Below, one piece after another: positions 1-8,500 of a DNA stretch of 64,000 bases; the stretch's first letter is position 1, and each line of letters starts with the position of its first letter. This stretch comes from JACKHA01 sp041401985. Its GTDB lineage: Bacteria; Planctomycetota; Phycisphaerae; Phycisphaerales; UBA1924. The position numbers and the translations under genes were made by a program. The notes beneath the pieces were generated by a model. The model had not been told where the DNA came from. It saw nothing but the letters and a program-made list of their open reading frames with translations, and ran no database searches. Where the stretch lies: contig JAWKTE010000001.1 in the NCBI GenBank assembly GCA_041401985.1, positions 310,001 through 374,000 of the forward strand. The letters run 5' to 3'.

Positions 1-29
1 GCCGCGGTTGATCGGTCCAAAGAGAGAGA

Positions 30-64
30 CGCCGGCCCGGCTTGATCGCGGGGCCGGCGTTTTT
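30..64 (+). terminator. Rho-independent terminator of an upstream plus-strand gene
   Basis: Nine-base stem CGCCGGCCC (30-38) pairs with GGGCCGGCG (51-59) around a 12-base loop and is followed by TTTTT. The gene it ends would lie left of the window. The rest of 1-178 shows no convincing gene. Confidence 0.75.
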
Positions 65-178
65 CTTGTTCGATACGGGCGGTTGGGGCGCGGGTGCCGT
101 GCCGAGGCGCGGCTGCACGTTCCGATGGATGCTGGAGCGGGCTTGCGACGGGCCTGTTACGGGCCTGCGACGGGCTTG

Positions 179-1222
179 TTACGGGCGTGCGCCTGGGAGC
201 ACGAACGGGCGTGACTCGTCGGTGCCTGTGTGCACGCCGAGCGGGGTGACGACGCCGGAGCAGCGGCCGTCGACGTCGTAGATCAGGCTGGCGCGGCGGG
301 ACTGGCGGACGCGCTCCCACGCGGCCTCGCGGGACTCGGACTTCATGCCGAAGGCCGAGGTGCTGATGAGGCGGACGGGCAGGCCGTTGCGGTCCTGGGC
401 GAGGTTCTGCCCGGATGCCGGTGTGAACGCGGCGGTGAACGCGATGTTCCGGGTGTTCTGGCCGGCGATCTGGCCGGTCCTTTGGCCTGTATCCGTGCCC
501 ATGTCTGTGCCCACGTCTGTGCCCACGTCTGTGACGGTGTGGAGCACCATGATCTGGCGCGGGCCGACGGAAACGCCGTGGGGCGTGGGCTGGGCATCGC
601 CCTCGACGGCGACGCGGACGACCATGGTGTGCGGGGCGTCGTGGACGAGCGCGGGATCGGCGGGCTGCTGCTGACGCCACTCGAGCGTGTGGAGGTGGTC
701 GCGGGCGGCGTCGCCCTGCACGCCGTGACGCAGGGCCTCGAACCAGGTGGCGACCGCGCCGGAGGTGGAGGCCATCTCGGCCTGGCTCTCGCGGATGGCG
801 GTGGTCAGCGGGGTTGGCGCGGGGACGAGGCGGGTGGCGTCTGGCGCGACGCGCTCAACGGCGGCGATCGCGCCGGCGAAGAGCACCACGCCGGCGGCCA
901 GCCCGAGGCGGACGACGCGGGCCATCTGGCGGACGCGCCGGGAGGCGAAGCCGCGACGGGAATCGACGGTGGCGATGATGCGCCCGGTCAGGTCCGGGGC
1001 GGGGACGGAGCCGGCGCGGAGCAGGTCGATGGCGCGCCGGGTCTTGGCGACGTCCTCGCAGCGGGCCAGGTCGGCGGGCAGCGACTGCAGGAAGGCGCGG
1101 CGCTCCGGTTCGCTGAGTTCGTCGTCGAAGAAGCGATCGACGAGCTCGTCGGGGATGTGCCCCGGCCGATCCGCGTCATCGCCTCCGCCCGGAATCCGGT
1201 TGGCATCGTGCCGCTGGCTCAC
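179..1222 (-). CDS. Membrane-anchored anti-sigma factor-like protein
   Basis: A 347-residue protein coded directly after an ECF sigma gene. Its GTG start overlaps the sigma stop as GTGA, so the two are probably translationally coupled. Residues 24-58 form an acidic helical segment like the cytoplasmic sigma-binding part of anti-sigma factors (DELVDRFFDDELSEPERR), although no zinc-binding HxxxCxxC motif is visible. One membrane helix lies at about 104-122, followed by an exterior region of about 220 residues. Around residues 235-265 there is a tandem run rich in GTD/TGQ units (TDVGTDVGTDMGTD), coded by a short DNA repeat near 480-540. The anti-sigma role is inferred mainly from position and topology. 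Confidence 0.7.
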   Translation of the reverse strand: MSQRHDANRIPGGGDDADRPGHIPDELVDRFFDDELSEPERRAFLQSLPADLARCEDVAKTRRAIDLLRAGSVPAPDLTGRIIATVDSRRGFASRRVRQMARVVRLGLAAGVVLFAGAIAAVERVAPDATRLVPAPTPLTTAIRESQAEMASTSGAVATWFEALRHGVQGDAARDHLHTLEWRQQQPADPALVHDAPHTMVVRVAVEGDAQPTPHGVSVGPRQIMVLHTVTDVGTDVGTDMGTDTGQRTGQIAGQNTRNIAFTAAFTPASGQNLAQDRNGLPVRLISTSAFGMKSESREAAWERVRQSRRASLIYDVDGRCSGVVTPLGVHTGTDESRPFVLPGARP

Positions 1223-1842
1223 CCACGGACCTCCATGGCGATGCGGCTGTGGGTGGTGATGGCGGGCTCGGCCTGCTCGGGGGTCTCGACGCCGCCCTCG
1301 CCGTCGAGGATCTTCTTGAGGGCCTTGCGGCCGCGGTGCAGGTGGCTCTTGACGGTGCCCTCGGGCATGCCGACGTGCTGGGCGATGAGGGAGATGGGCC
1401 AGTCGAGCTGGTGGAACAGGACCAGGATCTCGCGCTGCTGCGGGCTGAGTTCCTGGAGGGCCTTTCCGAGGGCGTCCTTGGCCAGGCCGGTGGCCTCGGA
1501 GCGCATGACGGCGTTCTCGGGGCGGCCGGTGCCGCCGTGGCAGGAGCCGACCAGGTCCGAGTCGTAGGCGGGCTTGTGCTTCTGGCAGGCGTTGACGTAG
1601 AGGCGGCGGGCGATGGTGAAGAGCCAGGTGGAGAAGCGGAAACGGGAGTCGAAGCGGTGGAGGTTGGTCAGGACGCGGACGAAGGCCTCTTGCACGATGT
1701 CCTCGGCCACGTCGGGTCGGCCCGAGAGGCGGAGGAGGTACGCGTAGAGCGATTGCTGGTGGGCCCGGATGAACGTCTCAGCCGCGCGGGCGTCGCCGGC
1801 CGCGGCCTTGGCGATGAGTTTCGCCTCTTCCTGCCTGTTCAT
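1219..1842 (-). CDS. ECF RNA polymerase sigma factor (sigma-70 family)
   Basis: A 207-residue sigma-70 family protein of ECF size. Region 2 is clear (AEDIVQEAFVRVL, then FRFSTWLFTIARRLYVNACQ) and region 4 follows (LSPQQREILVLFHQLDWPISLIAQHVGMPEGTVKSHLHRGRKAL). The start at 1842 is preceded by GGAGGG at suitable spacing, which favours it over longer upstream reading. It presumably directs RNA polymerase to a small regulon and is held at the membrane by the overlapping anti-sigma gene. A possible promoter lies at 1897-1926. The signal sensed cannot be told from sequence. Confidence 0.93.
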   Translation of the reverse strand: MNRQEEAKLIAKAAAGDARAAETFIRAHQQSLYAYLLRLSGRPDVAEDIVQEAFVRVLTNLHRFDSRFRFSTWLFTIARRLYVNACQKHKPAYDSDLVGSCHGGTGRPENAVMRSEATGLAKDALGKALQELSPQQREILVLFHQLDWPISLIAQHVGMPEGTVKSHLHRGRKALKKILDGEGGVETPEQAEPAITTHSRIAMEVRG

Positions 1843-1896
1843 CGGAGCCCTCCGTCGCGAGGCGGGTGTGCGCGGATCGCGCCGACCCACAGTGTG

Positions 1897-1926
1897 AATA
1901 TACCGCGCCGTTGGCGGGATGTTGCC
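1897..1926 (-). promoter_or_regulatory. Possible promoter of the ECF sigma/anti-sigma pair
   Basis: On the minus strand GGCAAC (1926-1921) is followed after 18 bases by TATATT (1902-1897), about 55 bases upstream of the sigma factor start. The -35-like element contains the AAC typical of ECF promoters, which would fit autoregulation. Pattern match only. Confidence 0.35.
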
Positions 1927-2011
1927 TGTTTCGTCGTTTGTTTGGCGATTCGTGCATAGTCGGGCGTGATAACTGGCGCGGGACGTGTGTGGAGGATTGG
2001 GGCGGGCGGGT

Positions 2012-2437
2012 TCAGGGCGTGGGGCCGGCCGCGGCCCGGGCGACGGCGTAGGCGGCGGCGGCCAGCCCGACGCCGGCGATGTTGGTCGCGGCGAGGTAGG
2101 CCAGGGCTCGCAGCGGCGAAGTGGACCAGAGCGACAGGGTCTCGCCGGCCAGGGCCGAGAAGGTGGTGAACCCGCCCAGGAGGCCGACGACGAGCACGAG
2201 GCGGGTCGGCTCGTCGAGGATGGGCCTGGCGGAGGCGAGGCCGCCGATCGCGCCGATGGCGATGCAGCCCAGGGTGTTGGCGAGCAGTGTGCCCCAGGGC
2301 CAGTGGGCGGTGAGGGAGGGGTTTGCCGCGGCGTGCTCGGTGATGGCGCGGGTCGGCGGGTTGAGCGCGTGCTGGAGCAGGAAGCGGAGCAACGCTCCGA
2401 CGCCGCCGCCGACGAACACGAGCAGGAGTTTGAGCAT
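2012..2437 (-). CDS. crcB: Fluoride ion exporter CrcB/FluC
   Basis: A 141-residue membrane protein of the CrcB/Fluc family, which forms dual-topology dimeric channels that expel fluoride. The start MLKLLLVFVGGGVGALLRF is the family N-terminus (GGxxGAxxRF). The internal motifs GTLLANTLGC and GLLGGFTTFSA are the conserved pore segments. Four hydrophobic helices fill the length, which is normal for the family. Upstream in-frame codons give proline/arginine-rich sequence and were excluded. No fluoride riboswitch was recognised upstream. Confidence 0.95.
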   Translation of the reverse strand: MLKLLLVFVGGGVGALLRFLLQHALNPPTRAITEHAAANPSLTAHWPWGTLLANTLGCIAIGAIGGLASARPILDEPTRLVLVVGLLGGFTTFSALAGETLSLWSTSPLRALAYLAATNIAGVGLAAAAYAVARAAAGPTP

Positions 2438-2501
2438 TGGCGGATGATCGGTGGTGCGGGGTGGGGTGGCAAGCGGCGTGGCAGCGGCATGTGGGACGAG
2501 C

Positions 2502-2527
2502 CATGCTTGTGCGGAGCCACAAGCATG
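2502..2527. terminator. Perfect 10-bp palindrome between trkA and crcB
   Basis: CATGCTTGTG (2502-2511) and CACAAGCATG (2518-2527) form a perfect hairpin with loop CGGAGC. It lies just after the trkA stop and before crcB. No T-run follows on either strand, so it may be a weak terminator, an mRNA-stabilising hairpin or a dispersed palindromic repeat. Confidence 0.45.
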
Positions 2528-2564
2528 CCACACGTTGAAGGCGCGTTCGTCTGCGAGGCGGGCG

Positions 2565-3245
2565 TTACACCTCGCCGAGTTTGGCCAGGTCCTTGTCCTG
2601 GCCCATGACGATGAGCACGTCGCGTGCGGCCAGGGGCTCGCCCGGGGGGAGGACGGCGACACGGACGCCGCCGGGGGCGTCTGGGTCGGCCCGTTTGACG
2701 GCGACGATGTGCAGCGCGAACTTGCGCCGGACGTCCAGATCGGCCAGGCCCTTGCCGACCCAGGCGTCGGGCACGCCGAACTCGACGATGCTGTAGCCCT
2801 CGTGGAACTCGATCTGGTTGAGCACCCGGGGGCCGAGGATGCGGCTGGCCCAGCGGTCGGCGGCCTCGTCCTCGGCGAGGACGACGTCGTCGGCCCCGAC
2901 GCGCTTGAGCACCTCGGCGGTGGTGCGCGAGCGGGCCCGGGCGATGATCCGCGGGACTTTCATCTGCTTGAGGATGACGGTGGCCAGGACGGAGGCCTCG
3001 AAGTCTTCGCCGATGGCGATGACGGCGGCCTTGACTTTGTGGAGGCCGCGCGAGCGCATCGAGGCCTCGTCGGTGACGTCAAGGATGACGGCCTGTGCGA
3101 CCTCGCCGGCGAGCGCTTCGACCGAGGCGCGGTCGATGTCGCAGGCGAGGACCTCCTCGCCGCCGCGGGAGAGTTGCGTGGCCAGGCGGGAGCCGAAGCG
3201 TCCGAGCCCGAGCACCCCGACGGGGCGTGTGTCCTTCTCGGCCAT
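2565..3245 (-). CDS. trkA: Potassium uptake regulatory subunit TrkA/KtrA (RCK protein)
   Basis: A 226-residue cytoplasmic RCK protein. The N-terminal Rossmann domain carries the nucleotide-binding motif GLGRFGSRLA at about residues 13-22 with an acidic residue at the end of strand 2 (LACDID). A C-terminal TrkA_C domain covers about residues 140-226. The length matches KtrA-type single-RCK subunits rather than the double-length TrkA of enterobacteria. It would gate the neighbouring membrane subunit, coded 47 bases upstream on the same strand, in response to bound nucleotide. That partner gene is frameshifted here. Confidence 0.93.
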   Translation of the reverse strand: MAEKDTRPVGVLGLGRFGSRLATQLSRGGEEVLACDIDRASVEALAGEVAQAVILDVTDEASMRSRGLHKVKAAVIAIGEDFEASVLATVILKQMKVPRIIARARSRTTAEVLKRVGADDVVLAEDEAADRWASRILGPRVLNQIEFHEGYSIVEFGVPDAWVGKGLADLDVRRKFALHIVAVKRADPDAPGGVRVAVLPPGEPLAARDVLIVMGQDKDLAKLGEV

Positions 3246-3292
3246 GTGCCAGGGTCTCCGTATCCCGCGTGGTGCTGGCGTGTGCGGGGCGA

Positions 3293-5060
3293 TCAGCCGA
3301 GCGACACGTTGTCGCGCGGCAGGCGGTACGAGCCCGCGGGCGCGGCGGCCCCGCCGAGCAGCGAGGCCATGACGGCCAGCGGGCCGACCCGCCCGAGGAA
3401 CATCGTACAGATGATGATGACCCGCCCGATGGGCGAGAGGTCGGCGGTGATGCCCAGCGAGAGGCCGGTGGTGGTCGCGGCGCTGACGGCCTCGAAGAGC
3501 AGGTCGCGGAAGCCGGCGTTCTCCGAGAGGTCCAGCGCGAGGGTGGAGACGGCCACGACCGCGATGAAGCCGAAGGCGATGGTGGCGGCCTTCTTGACGA
3601 GCGATTCGGGGAGCGAGCGTCCGAAAACCTCGACCTCGTCGCGTCGGCGGACGGTGGAGACGACCGCGAGCGAGAGCACCGCGAACACGACGGTCTTCAT
3701 GCCGCCGGCGGTGGAGCCCGGGCTTCCGCCGACGGCCATGAGCAGCATGAGCGTGAAGACCGAGCCGGACTCGAGGTTCTCCATCGGCATGGACGTGAAG
3801 CCGGCGGTGCGGGCGGTGACGGACATGAACGCGGCGTCGAGCAGACGCTGCTCGACCGGGACGCCGGGGTTCTTCAGTTGGGCGACGAAGATGAGCGTGG
3901 CCCCGGCGGCGAGCAGCGCGCCGGTGGTCACGAGCACGAGTTTGGTGTGGGTGGACAGGCGGGGGCGTGCGCCGGCGCGCCCGCGCCGTCGCACGAAGCG
4001 GCGGAACAGGTCTTCGAGCACGACGAAGCCGAGGCCGCCCATGATGATGGTCGGGATGACGCCCAGGTAGGGCGCGGGGTGGGCGCGGAGGCCGATCATG
4101 CTGTGGCCCGTGATGTCGAAGCCGGCGTTGCAGAAGGCCGAAACGCTGTGGAAAACGGCCTGCCAGAGGCGGTCGAGCAGCGAGAGCCGGACGCCGGCGG
4201 CGTTGGTGTCGGGCCACATCGCCAGGAGCACGAGGGCCGCGATGGTCTCGATGACGACGGTGGTGAGGACGATGAACCAGACGAAGCGGCTGATGCGGTG
4301 GGCGGGGTACTCGTCGAGCGCGTGGCTGAGGGTGACGTGCTCTTTGTAGGAAAGGCGGGCGCCGAAGAGCAGGGCGAGCGTGGAGCCGAAGATCATGACG
4401 CCCAGCCCGCCGAGTTGGATCGCGCCCAGGATGACGGCCTGCCCGAAGAACGTGAACTCTCCCGCGGTGTCGCGGACGGCCAGCCCGGTGACGCAGACGG
4501 CGGAGGTGGACGTGAACAGGGCGTCGAGCCAGGAGATGGGGTGGCCGGGGGGTGGCGGCGGGGAGTTTGAGCAGGATGGTGGCGATGGCGATGAGCACGC
4601 CGAACGAGGCGGGGAACAGCAGCGACGGGTTGGCCATGGTTCTGGCGAGCAGGCCGTTGAGCCTGATCGCGAACAGGATGAACCCGCCGACGGCGCAGAG
4701 TTCCATCAGCGGTCCGACGCCGAGCAGGTCGAGCACGCCGGCGACGACGACGATGCCCTCGCCGATGAGGCCGGTGGCGGTGCGCCAGCGGTCGCGCCGG
4801 ATGGAGCGCCAGGCGATGTCGCCCCCGAGGACGAGGGCGAGCCAGGTAGCGACGAGGGCCAGGGGGCTCAGGAGGATCGCGGGCAGCAGCGGCGCGACGA
4901 ACCCGTGCTCGAGCGCCACGGCCGCGCCGGCGACGACGCAGCACGCCAGGCCCGTGGCGGCCCGACGCAGGCGCTGGCCTTCGGAACGGCGCGCGGCCGC
5001 GTGATGGCGGTTCTGGCTCAAGCGGTGATGGTATCGGAGGGATCGCGCCGCGGGCCGCAA
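3293..5060 (-). pseudogene. trkH: Potassium uptake membrane subunit TrkH/KtrB, split by a one-base frameshift
   Basis: Translation from 5060 gives the first hydrophobic half, ending in LFPASFGVLIAIATILLKLP. It then enters a run of six C (plus-strand G, 4547-4552) after which the TrkH sequence continues one frame away: GHPISWLDALFTSTSAVCVT, then QLGGLGVMIFGSTLALLFGA and onward to the stop at 3293. Removing one C restores a 588-residue protein of normal family length. The first P-loop (TSTSAVCVTGL) lies just after the break. A homopolymer error in sequencing or assembly is as likely as a real mutation. If real, the locus would make only truncated products. Confidence 0.85.
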
Positions 5061-5178
5061 GGGCGGGCCCAGATGGTCGGCAGAGGCCGGTTGTCCGCTG
5101 GCGTGTCCGGGGTGGATCGGCTTGCCCGCGTCGGGCTGGAGGGCACGGCCATGCGCGTTGGCGGCCTTGTGAGCGGGG

Positions 5179-5823
5179 TCAGCCTCGGGGGTCGCGGCGC
5201 ATCCCGTCGTAGAGCGCGTCGAGGGCCGCTTGCATGTCGCGTCGCGTGGCGGCGGGGTCCTCGGCGTAGGCGATGGCCACGAGCGCCTCGCGCGAGAACG
5301 CGAGCACGAGCCGGGCCATCGCCTGCTTCGGGACCGAGGGCATCAGCCCGTCGGCGATCGCGGTGGCGACCAGGTCCTCGGCGTAGCGGAGCCAGGGCGA
5401 GTCGAGGGTGGACCGGGCGGCGCCGCAATGGGCGGGGTATTCGACGTGCATGAGGCGGATGACGCGGAGGTCGTCGAGCCCGTCGAGGTAGACCCCGAAG
5501 CCGCGTTTGAGCCGCTCGATCGGGTCGGCGATGCCGGCCAGGCCATCGCGGAGGTGGGCCTGCATGCGGGCGGCCTCTTCCTGGACGACGGCGCGAAGGA
5601 CGGCGGCTTTGTCTGAGAACTGGTGGTAGAGCGCGCCGCGCGTCATCCCCGCGCCCTTGACGATCTCCTGGAGCGAGACGGCGTCGAACCCGCGATCCAT
5701 GAACGCTTCGCGGGCCGCGGCGAGGATGGCCGCGCGGCTGGTCTCGCGGCGTTGCTTCTGGGTCCGGCGCGTTCGGACGGGGGCTGAGGTGGAACCCGGG
5801 GATTGTTCTGGTGGTTTGGCCAT
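5179..5823 (-). CDS. TetR/AcrR-family transcriptional regulator
   Basis: A 214-residue regulator. The N-terminal helix-turn-helix covers about residues 20-66 (RAAILAAAREAFMDRGFDAV, GMTRGALYHQFSDKAAV), a textbook TetR DNA-binding domain. The C-terminal half is helical and would form the ligand and dimer domain. The start at MAKPPEQ was chosen because upstream codons are arginine/proline-rich and do not resemble the family. The ligand is unknown. It is not divergent from an obvious efflux pump: the trkHA genes lie downstream on the same strand. Confidence 0.9.
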   Translation of the reverse strand: MAKPPEQSPGSTSAPVRTRRTQKQRRETSRAAILAAAREAFMDRGFDAVSLQEIVKGAGMTRGALYHQFSDKAAVLRAVVQEEAARMQAHLRDGLAGIADPIERLKRGFGVYLDGLDDLRVIRLMHVEYPAHCGAARSTLDSPWLRYAEDLVATAIADGLMPSVPKQAMARLVLAFSREALVAIAYAEDPAATRRDMQAALDALYDGMRRDPRG

Positions 5824-5994
5824 GCGCGGTCGGGCGCGGCCAAGGCACGGCCCCAAGCGCGGCGCACGCCGAGCCGGCCATCCCCACAACGCACCCTCGA
5901 TGTGAGCGTAGGCCACGCCGATGGTCCGGTAAAGAGTTTGTGCGGCTTTCGGAGTGGGGGCTGGATTGCCCGACCCCGAACCGGGCGGTCGGGC

Positions 5995-6030
5995 AAAAAA
6001 GCGACAGGCCCGGGATCACTCCCGGGCCTG
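5995..6030 (-). terminator. Rho-independent terminator of tRNA-Ala
   Basis: On the minus strand an 11-base stem CAGGCCCGGGA/TCCCGGGCCTG with loop GTGA (6030-6005) is followed by TCGC and six T (6000-5995), directly downstream of the tRNA gene. Confidence 0.85.
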
Positions 6031-6038
6031 GTGCCGAG

Positions 6039-6113
6039 TGGAGGCAAGGGGACTCGAACCCCTGACCTCATCCATGCCATGGATGCGCTCTACCAAAACT
6101 GAGCTATGCCCCC
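6039..6113 (-). tRNA. tRNA-Ala (anticodon GGC)
   Basis: A 75-base cloverleaf folds on the minus strand. The acceptor is GGGGGCA/TGCCTCC with the G3-U70 wobble that marks alanine tRNAs. The D arm is GCTC/GAGC, the anticodon stem CATCC/GGATG with loop ATGGCAT (anticodon GGC), and the T arm is AGGGG-TTCGAGT-CCCCT. The discriminator is A and the CCA end is not encoded. It has its own promoter-like sequence upstream and a strong terminator downstream, so it is a single-gene unit. Confidence 0.97.
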
Positions 6114-6156
6114 GGCGTGCCCTGGGCCGCGAGCGGCGTTGGGCGATAGGACCGCA

Positions 6157-6184
6157 ATGGTAGTCGGAGGCCGGTTGCGGTCAA
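6157..6184 (-). promoter_or_regulatory. Likely promoter of tRNA-Ala
   Basis: Minus-strand TTGACC (6184-6179), a 16-base spacer and TACCAT (6162-6157) resemble a sigma-70 promoter. The predicted start falls about 35 bases upstream of the mature tRNA end. Confidence 0.5.
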
Positions 6185-6222
6185 TGGCGATGAGCAGGCT
6201 TGGCGATCAGGGGTCTTGGCGA

Positions 6223-7443
6223 TCAGGGGGCCGGAGCCTCGGCGGTGGGGACTCCCGGCGGCTCGGGACGGGGCTCGGTCGCCGGCTCGATGTTTGGCGG
6301 GGCGGGGGCCCAGGCCAGGCCGTCGGGGATGGCGCCGACCTGGACGCGGGACAGGACCCTGCCCTCGGCCAGATCGATGACCGAGACGGCGTCGGCGCTG
6401 GCGCAGACGACGGCGGCAAATGCGCCGTCGGGCGAGACCGCGACACTGGTGGGCAGGGTGCCCTGGCCGACGTCGATGGTGTGTGCGAGCACGCGGGTCG
6501 CGGCGTCGAAGATGCGGACGCGGTTGTCGCCGGGGCAGGAGACGACGACGCGGGTGGCGTCGGGCGTGAAGCGGACTCGGAAGGGATAGCCGGGGCAGTC
6601 GAGGGTGTGGGTTCGCTGTCCGGTGGCGGCGTCGATGATCGCCAGCGTTTCGGCGCGGTGGCAGGCGACCCACACGGTTGAGGCGTCGGGCGAGGCGGCG
6701 ACGCCCTCCGCGCCGTCGGCGGCGACGGTGGTGGCGAGGACCTGGCCCGTGGCGAGGTCCACGGTTGTGACGGTCCGGTCGGAAACGCTGGGGACGAACG
6801 CGCGCGAGCCGTCCGGGGTGATGGCGAGCATGTGGCCGGCGCGGGTCCGGATGGGGATCGTCGTCGCGATGGCGTCGGGTCCGACTTCGAGGGTGTCGGG
6901 ATCGGGCGCGGCGTTCAGGGCGGCCTCGATGTCCAGGATCAGCAGCGTGCGGGCCATCTCGCTCGTGCAGACGACTCGCGTGTCGCCCGGGAGGAAGGCC
7001 AGGTCGTTGGGGCGGGCGTTGGCGTCGCCGAGGTTGATGAGCGGGCCGATGGAGGGCGCGTCGTCGGTGCGGGGGTCGAGGTCTGGCAGGGTGATGACGA
7101 GGAGTCGCTGGTCGGGCGTCTGGTGTCGCGGGCCGGAGCCGTAGGCCGAGCCGACGACGAGGCGGCCGTCGGAACTTGCGGCGATCTCGTGGAGGCCGAC
7201 CGGGGCGAGATCGCGGTGCGAGACGCGGAACGTGGCCGGGTCGATGAGGACGATGGAGCCGTCGGCGCGCGTCGAGACGACGATGTGCCCGTTGCGGGGC
7301 GCGGGCGCCGCATCGGGTTCATGGCGTGCGGCTTCGGCGGGCCGGGTTGTGGGCTGGATTGCGGGCTGGATTGCGGGCTGGGCGATCGCGGCGCCTGCGA
7401 ACAGGCAGACGAACAGCGCCGCGAGTGTGCGTGCGTGGGCCAT
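6223..7443 (-). CDS. Secreted YncE-like beta-propeller protein
   Basis: A 406-residue exported protein with a clear signal peptide (ARTLAALFVCLFAGAAIAQP, cleavage probably after AIA or AQ). The mature part consists of repeated propeller blades with VxVIDxATGxV-type strands (TVDLATGQVLATT, IIDAATGQRTHTL, IFDAATRVLAHTI, VIDLAEGRVLSRV) spaced about 40 residues apart, as in YncE/SMP-30-like seven-bladed proteins. The C-terminus is proline-rich. GAGGAA precedes the ATG at good spacing. The ligand is unknown. It sits next to other secreted proteins on the same strand. Confidence 0.85.
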   Translation of the reverse strand: MAHARTLAALFVCLFAGAAIAQPAIQPAIQPTTRPAEAARHEPDAAPAPRNGHIVVSTRADGSIVLIDPATFRVSHRDLAPVGLHEIAASSDGRLVVGSAYGSGPRHQTPDQRLLVITLPDLDPRTDDAPSIGPLINLGDANARPNDLAFLPGDTRVVCTSEMARTLLILDIEAALNAAPDPDTLEVGPDAIATTIPIRTRAGHMLAITPDGSRAFVPSVSDRTVTTVDLATGQVLATTVAADGAEGVAASPDASTVWVACHRAETLAIIDAATGQRTHTLDCPGYPFRVRFTPDATRVVVSCPGDNRVRIFDAATRVLAHTIDVGQGTLPTSVAVSPDGAFAAVVCASADAVSVIDLAEGRVLSRVQVGAIPDGLAWAPAPPNIEPATEPRPEPPGVPTAEAPAP

Positions 7444-7601
7444 CGTGGTTCCTCTGGATTCCCACGATGTATCGGCGGAATGGGGTGGGGTTGCCGAGTC
7501 GGGGGTGGGGCAACCCAGAGCGCACAGACGTGCCAGACGTCCGGATCGGAACGGAGGGCGGCGTCGGGTGCGGTGCGGGCCGGTGCTGGGGGCCGGCGCG
7601 A

Positions 7602-8378
7602 TCAGCAGCCCAGGGCGTAGTGCGAGAGGAAGAAGAAGAAGTCGTCGTTTGTGATGAGCCCGTCGGGCACGCCATAGCCCGGCGCGCCGGGGACGGCGTT
7701 CTCGGTCATGTCGGCGACCCACTGGTTGCCGGCGGTGAACTGCTGGAGGTAGTAGAAGAAGTCGTCGGAGTTGACGATGCCGTCGGGCGTGCCGTAGCCC
7801 GGCTGCCCGACGACGGCGGTGGCGGTGAAGTCGGGCGGGCAGGGGTTGAAGGGCTCGGGGTAGACGGAGAAGGTGTAGACGGGGCTGTCGCCGTGGACGC
7901 CGTTGACGTCGTGGAAGTAGTACGAGCCCTGGTACGCCTCCTGGCCCGGGATGTACGCGGGGTCGGAGGTGTCGAGGTGCCAGAACGGGAAGACGAGGAA
8001 CCCGGTGCCTGTGGTGTCGATCGTGAGGCGCTGCCCGGGCTCGCGGTAGGCGTCGAAGATGTCGCGGGGGTTGCGGATGTAGAAGCCGGGGTCGAACTCG
8101 ACGATCACGAGTTCGATCTTGCTGCCGGGGTGCGGCTTGTACAGGTCCTGGAACGGGCGGTCGGCGGGGGCCTCTTCGAACGGGTAGTCGTAGTGCATGT
8201 AGCCTGGGAATGGCGGGTACACCCACTGCAGCGGCCAGTAGAAGTCGTAGTTGAACAGCGCGACCAGTTCGTCCTGGGAGTTGCGGTAGATGTACTGCCC
8301 GAGCGGATGGGCGGCGGCGGTCGGCGCGAGCCAGACCGCCCCGGCCAGCAGGCAGAGCGCGGTGGTCTTTGCGTTCAT
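7602..8378 (-). CDS. Secreted protein with C-terminal paired dockerin-like module ending in Gly-Cys
   Basis: A 258-residue exported protein with signal peptide MNAKTTALCLLAGAVWLAPT. Residues 24-185 form a tyrosine/proline/aspartate-rich domain I do not recognise (HPLGQYIYRNSQDELVALF near its start). Residues about 190-258 are two copies of a 30-residue motif, GYGTPDGIVNSDDFFYYLQQ and GYGVPDGLITNDDFFFFLSH, and the chain ends in ...LGC. The same module closes two other proteins in this window. Annotation pipelines call it, as far as I recall, a GC-type dockerin, and the NDDFF loops suggest calcium binding as in dockerins. The anchoring partner is not known to me. Confidence 0.8.
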   Translation of the reverse strand: MNAKTTALCLLAGAVWLAPTAAAHPLGQYIYRNSQDELVALFNYDFYWPLQWVYPPFPGYMHYDYPFEEAPADRPFQDLYKPHPGSKIELVIVEFDPGFYIRNPRDIFDAYREPGQRLTIDTTGTGFLVFPFWHLDTSDPAYIPGQEAYQGSYYFHDVNGVHGDSPVYTFSVYPEPFNPCPPDFTATAVVGQPGYGTPDGIVNSDDFFYYLQQFTAGNQWVADMTENAVPGAPGYGVPDGLITNDDFFFFLSHYALGC

Positions 8379-8500
8379 CCCCAACCCCTCTTCAATCCCA
8401 CGAGCGGGCCCCGGCGTGGCAGTCGAACCGCTCCATTCTACCGGAAGTGGTACGCCTTTGCAGCCCCGATCGAAACCCGCACGGCGGGCTTCGCACGTCC

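Noticed and set aside
2438..2564. Fluoride riboswitch upstream of crcB
   Set aside because: The conserved crcB-motif elements were not found. Only a simple palindrome is present, and it lies next to the trkA stop.
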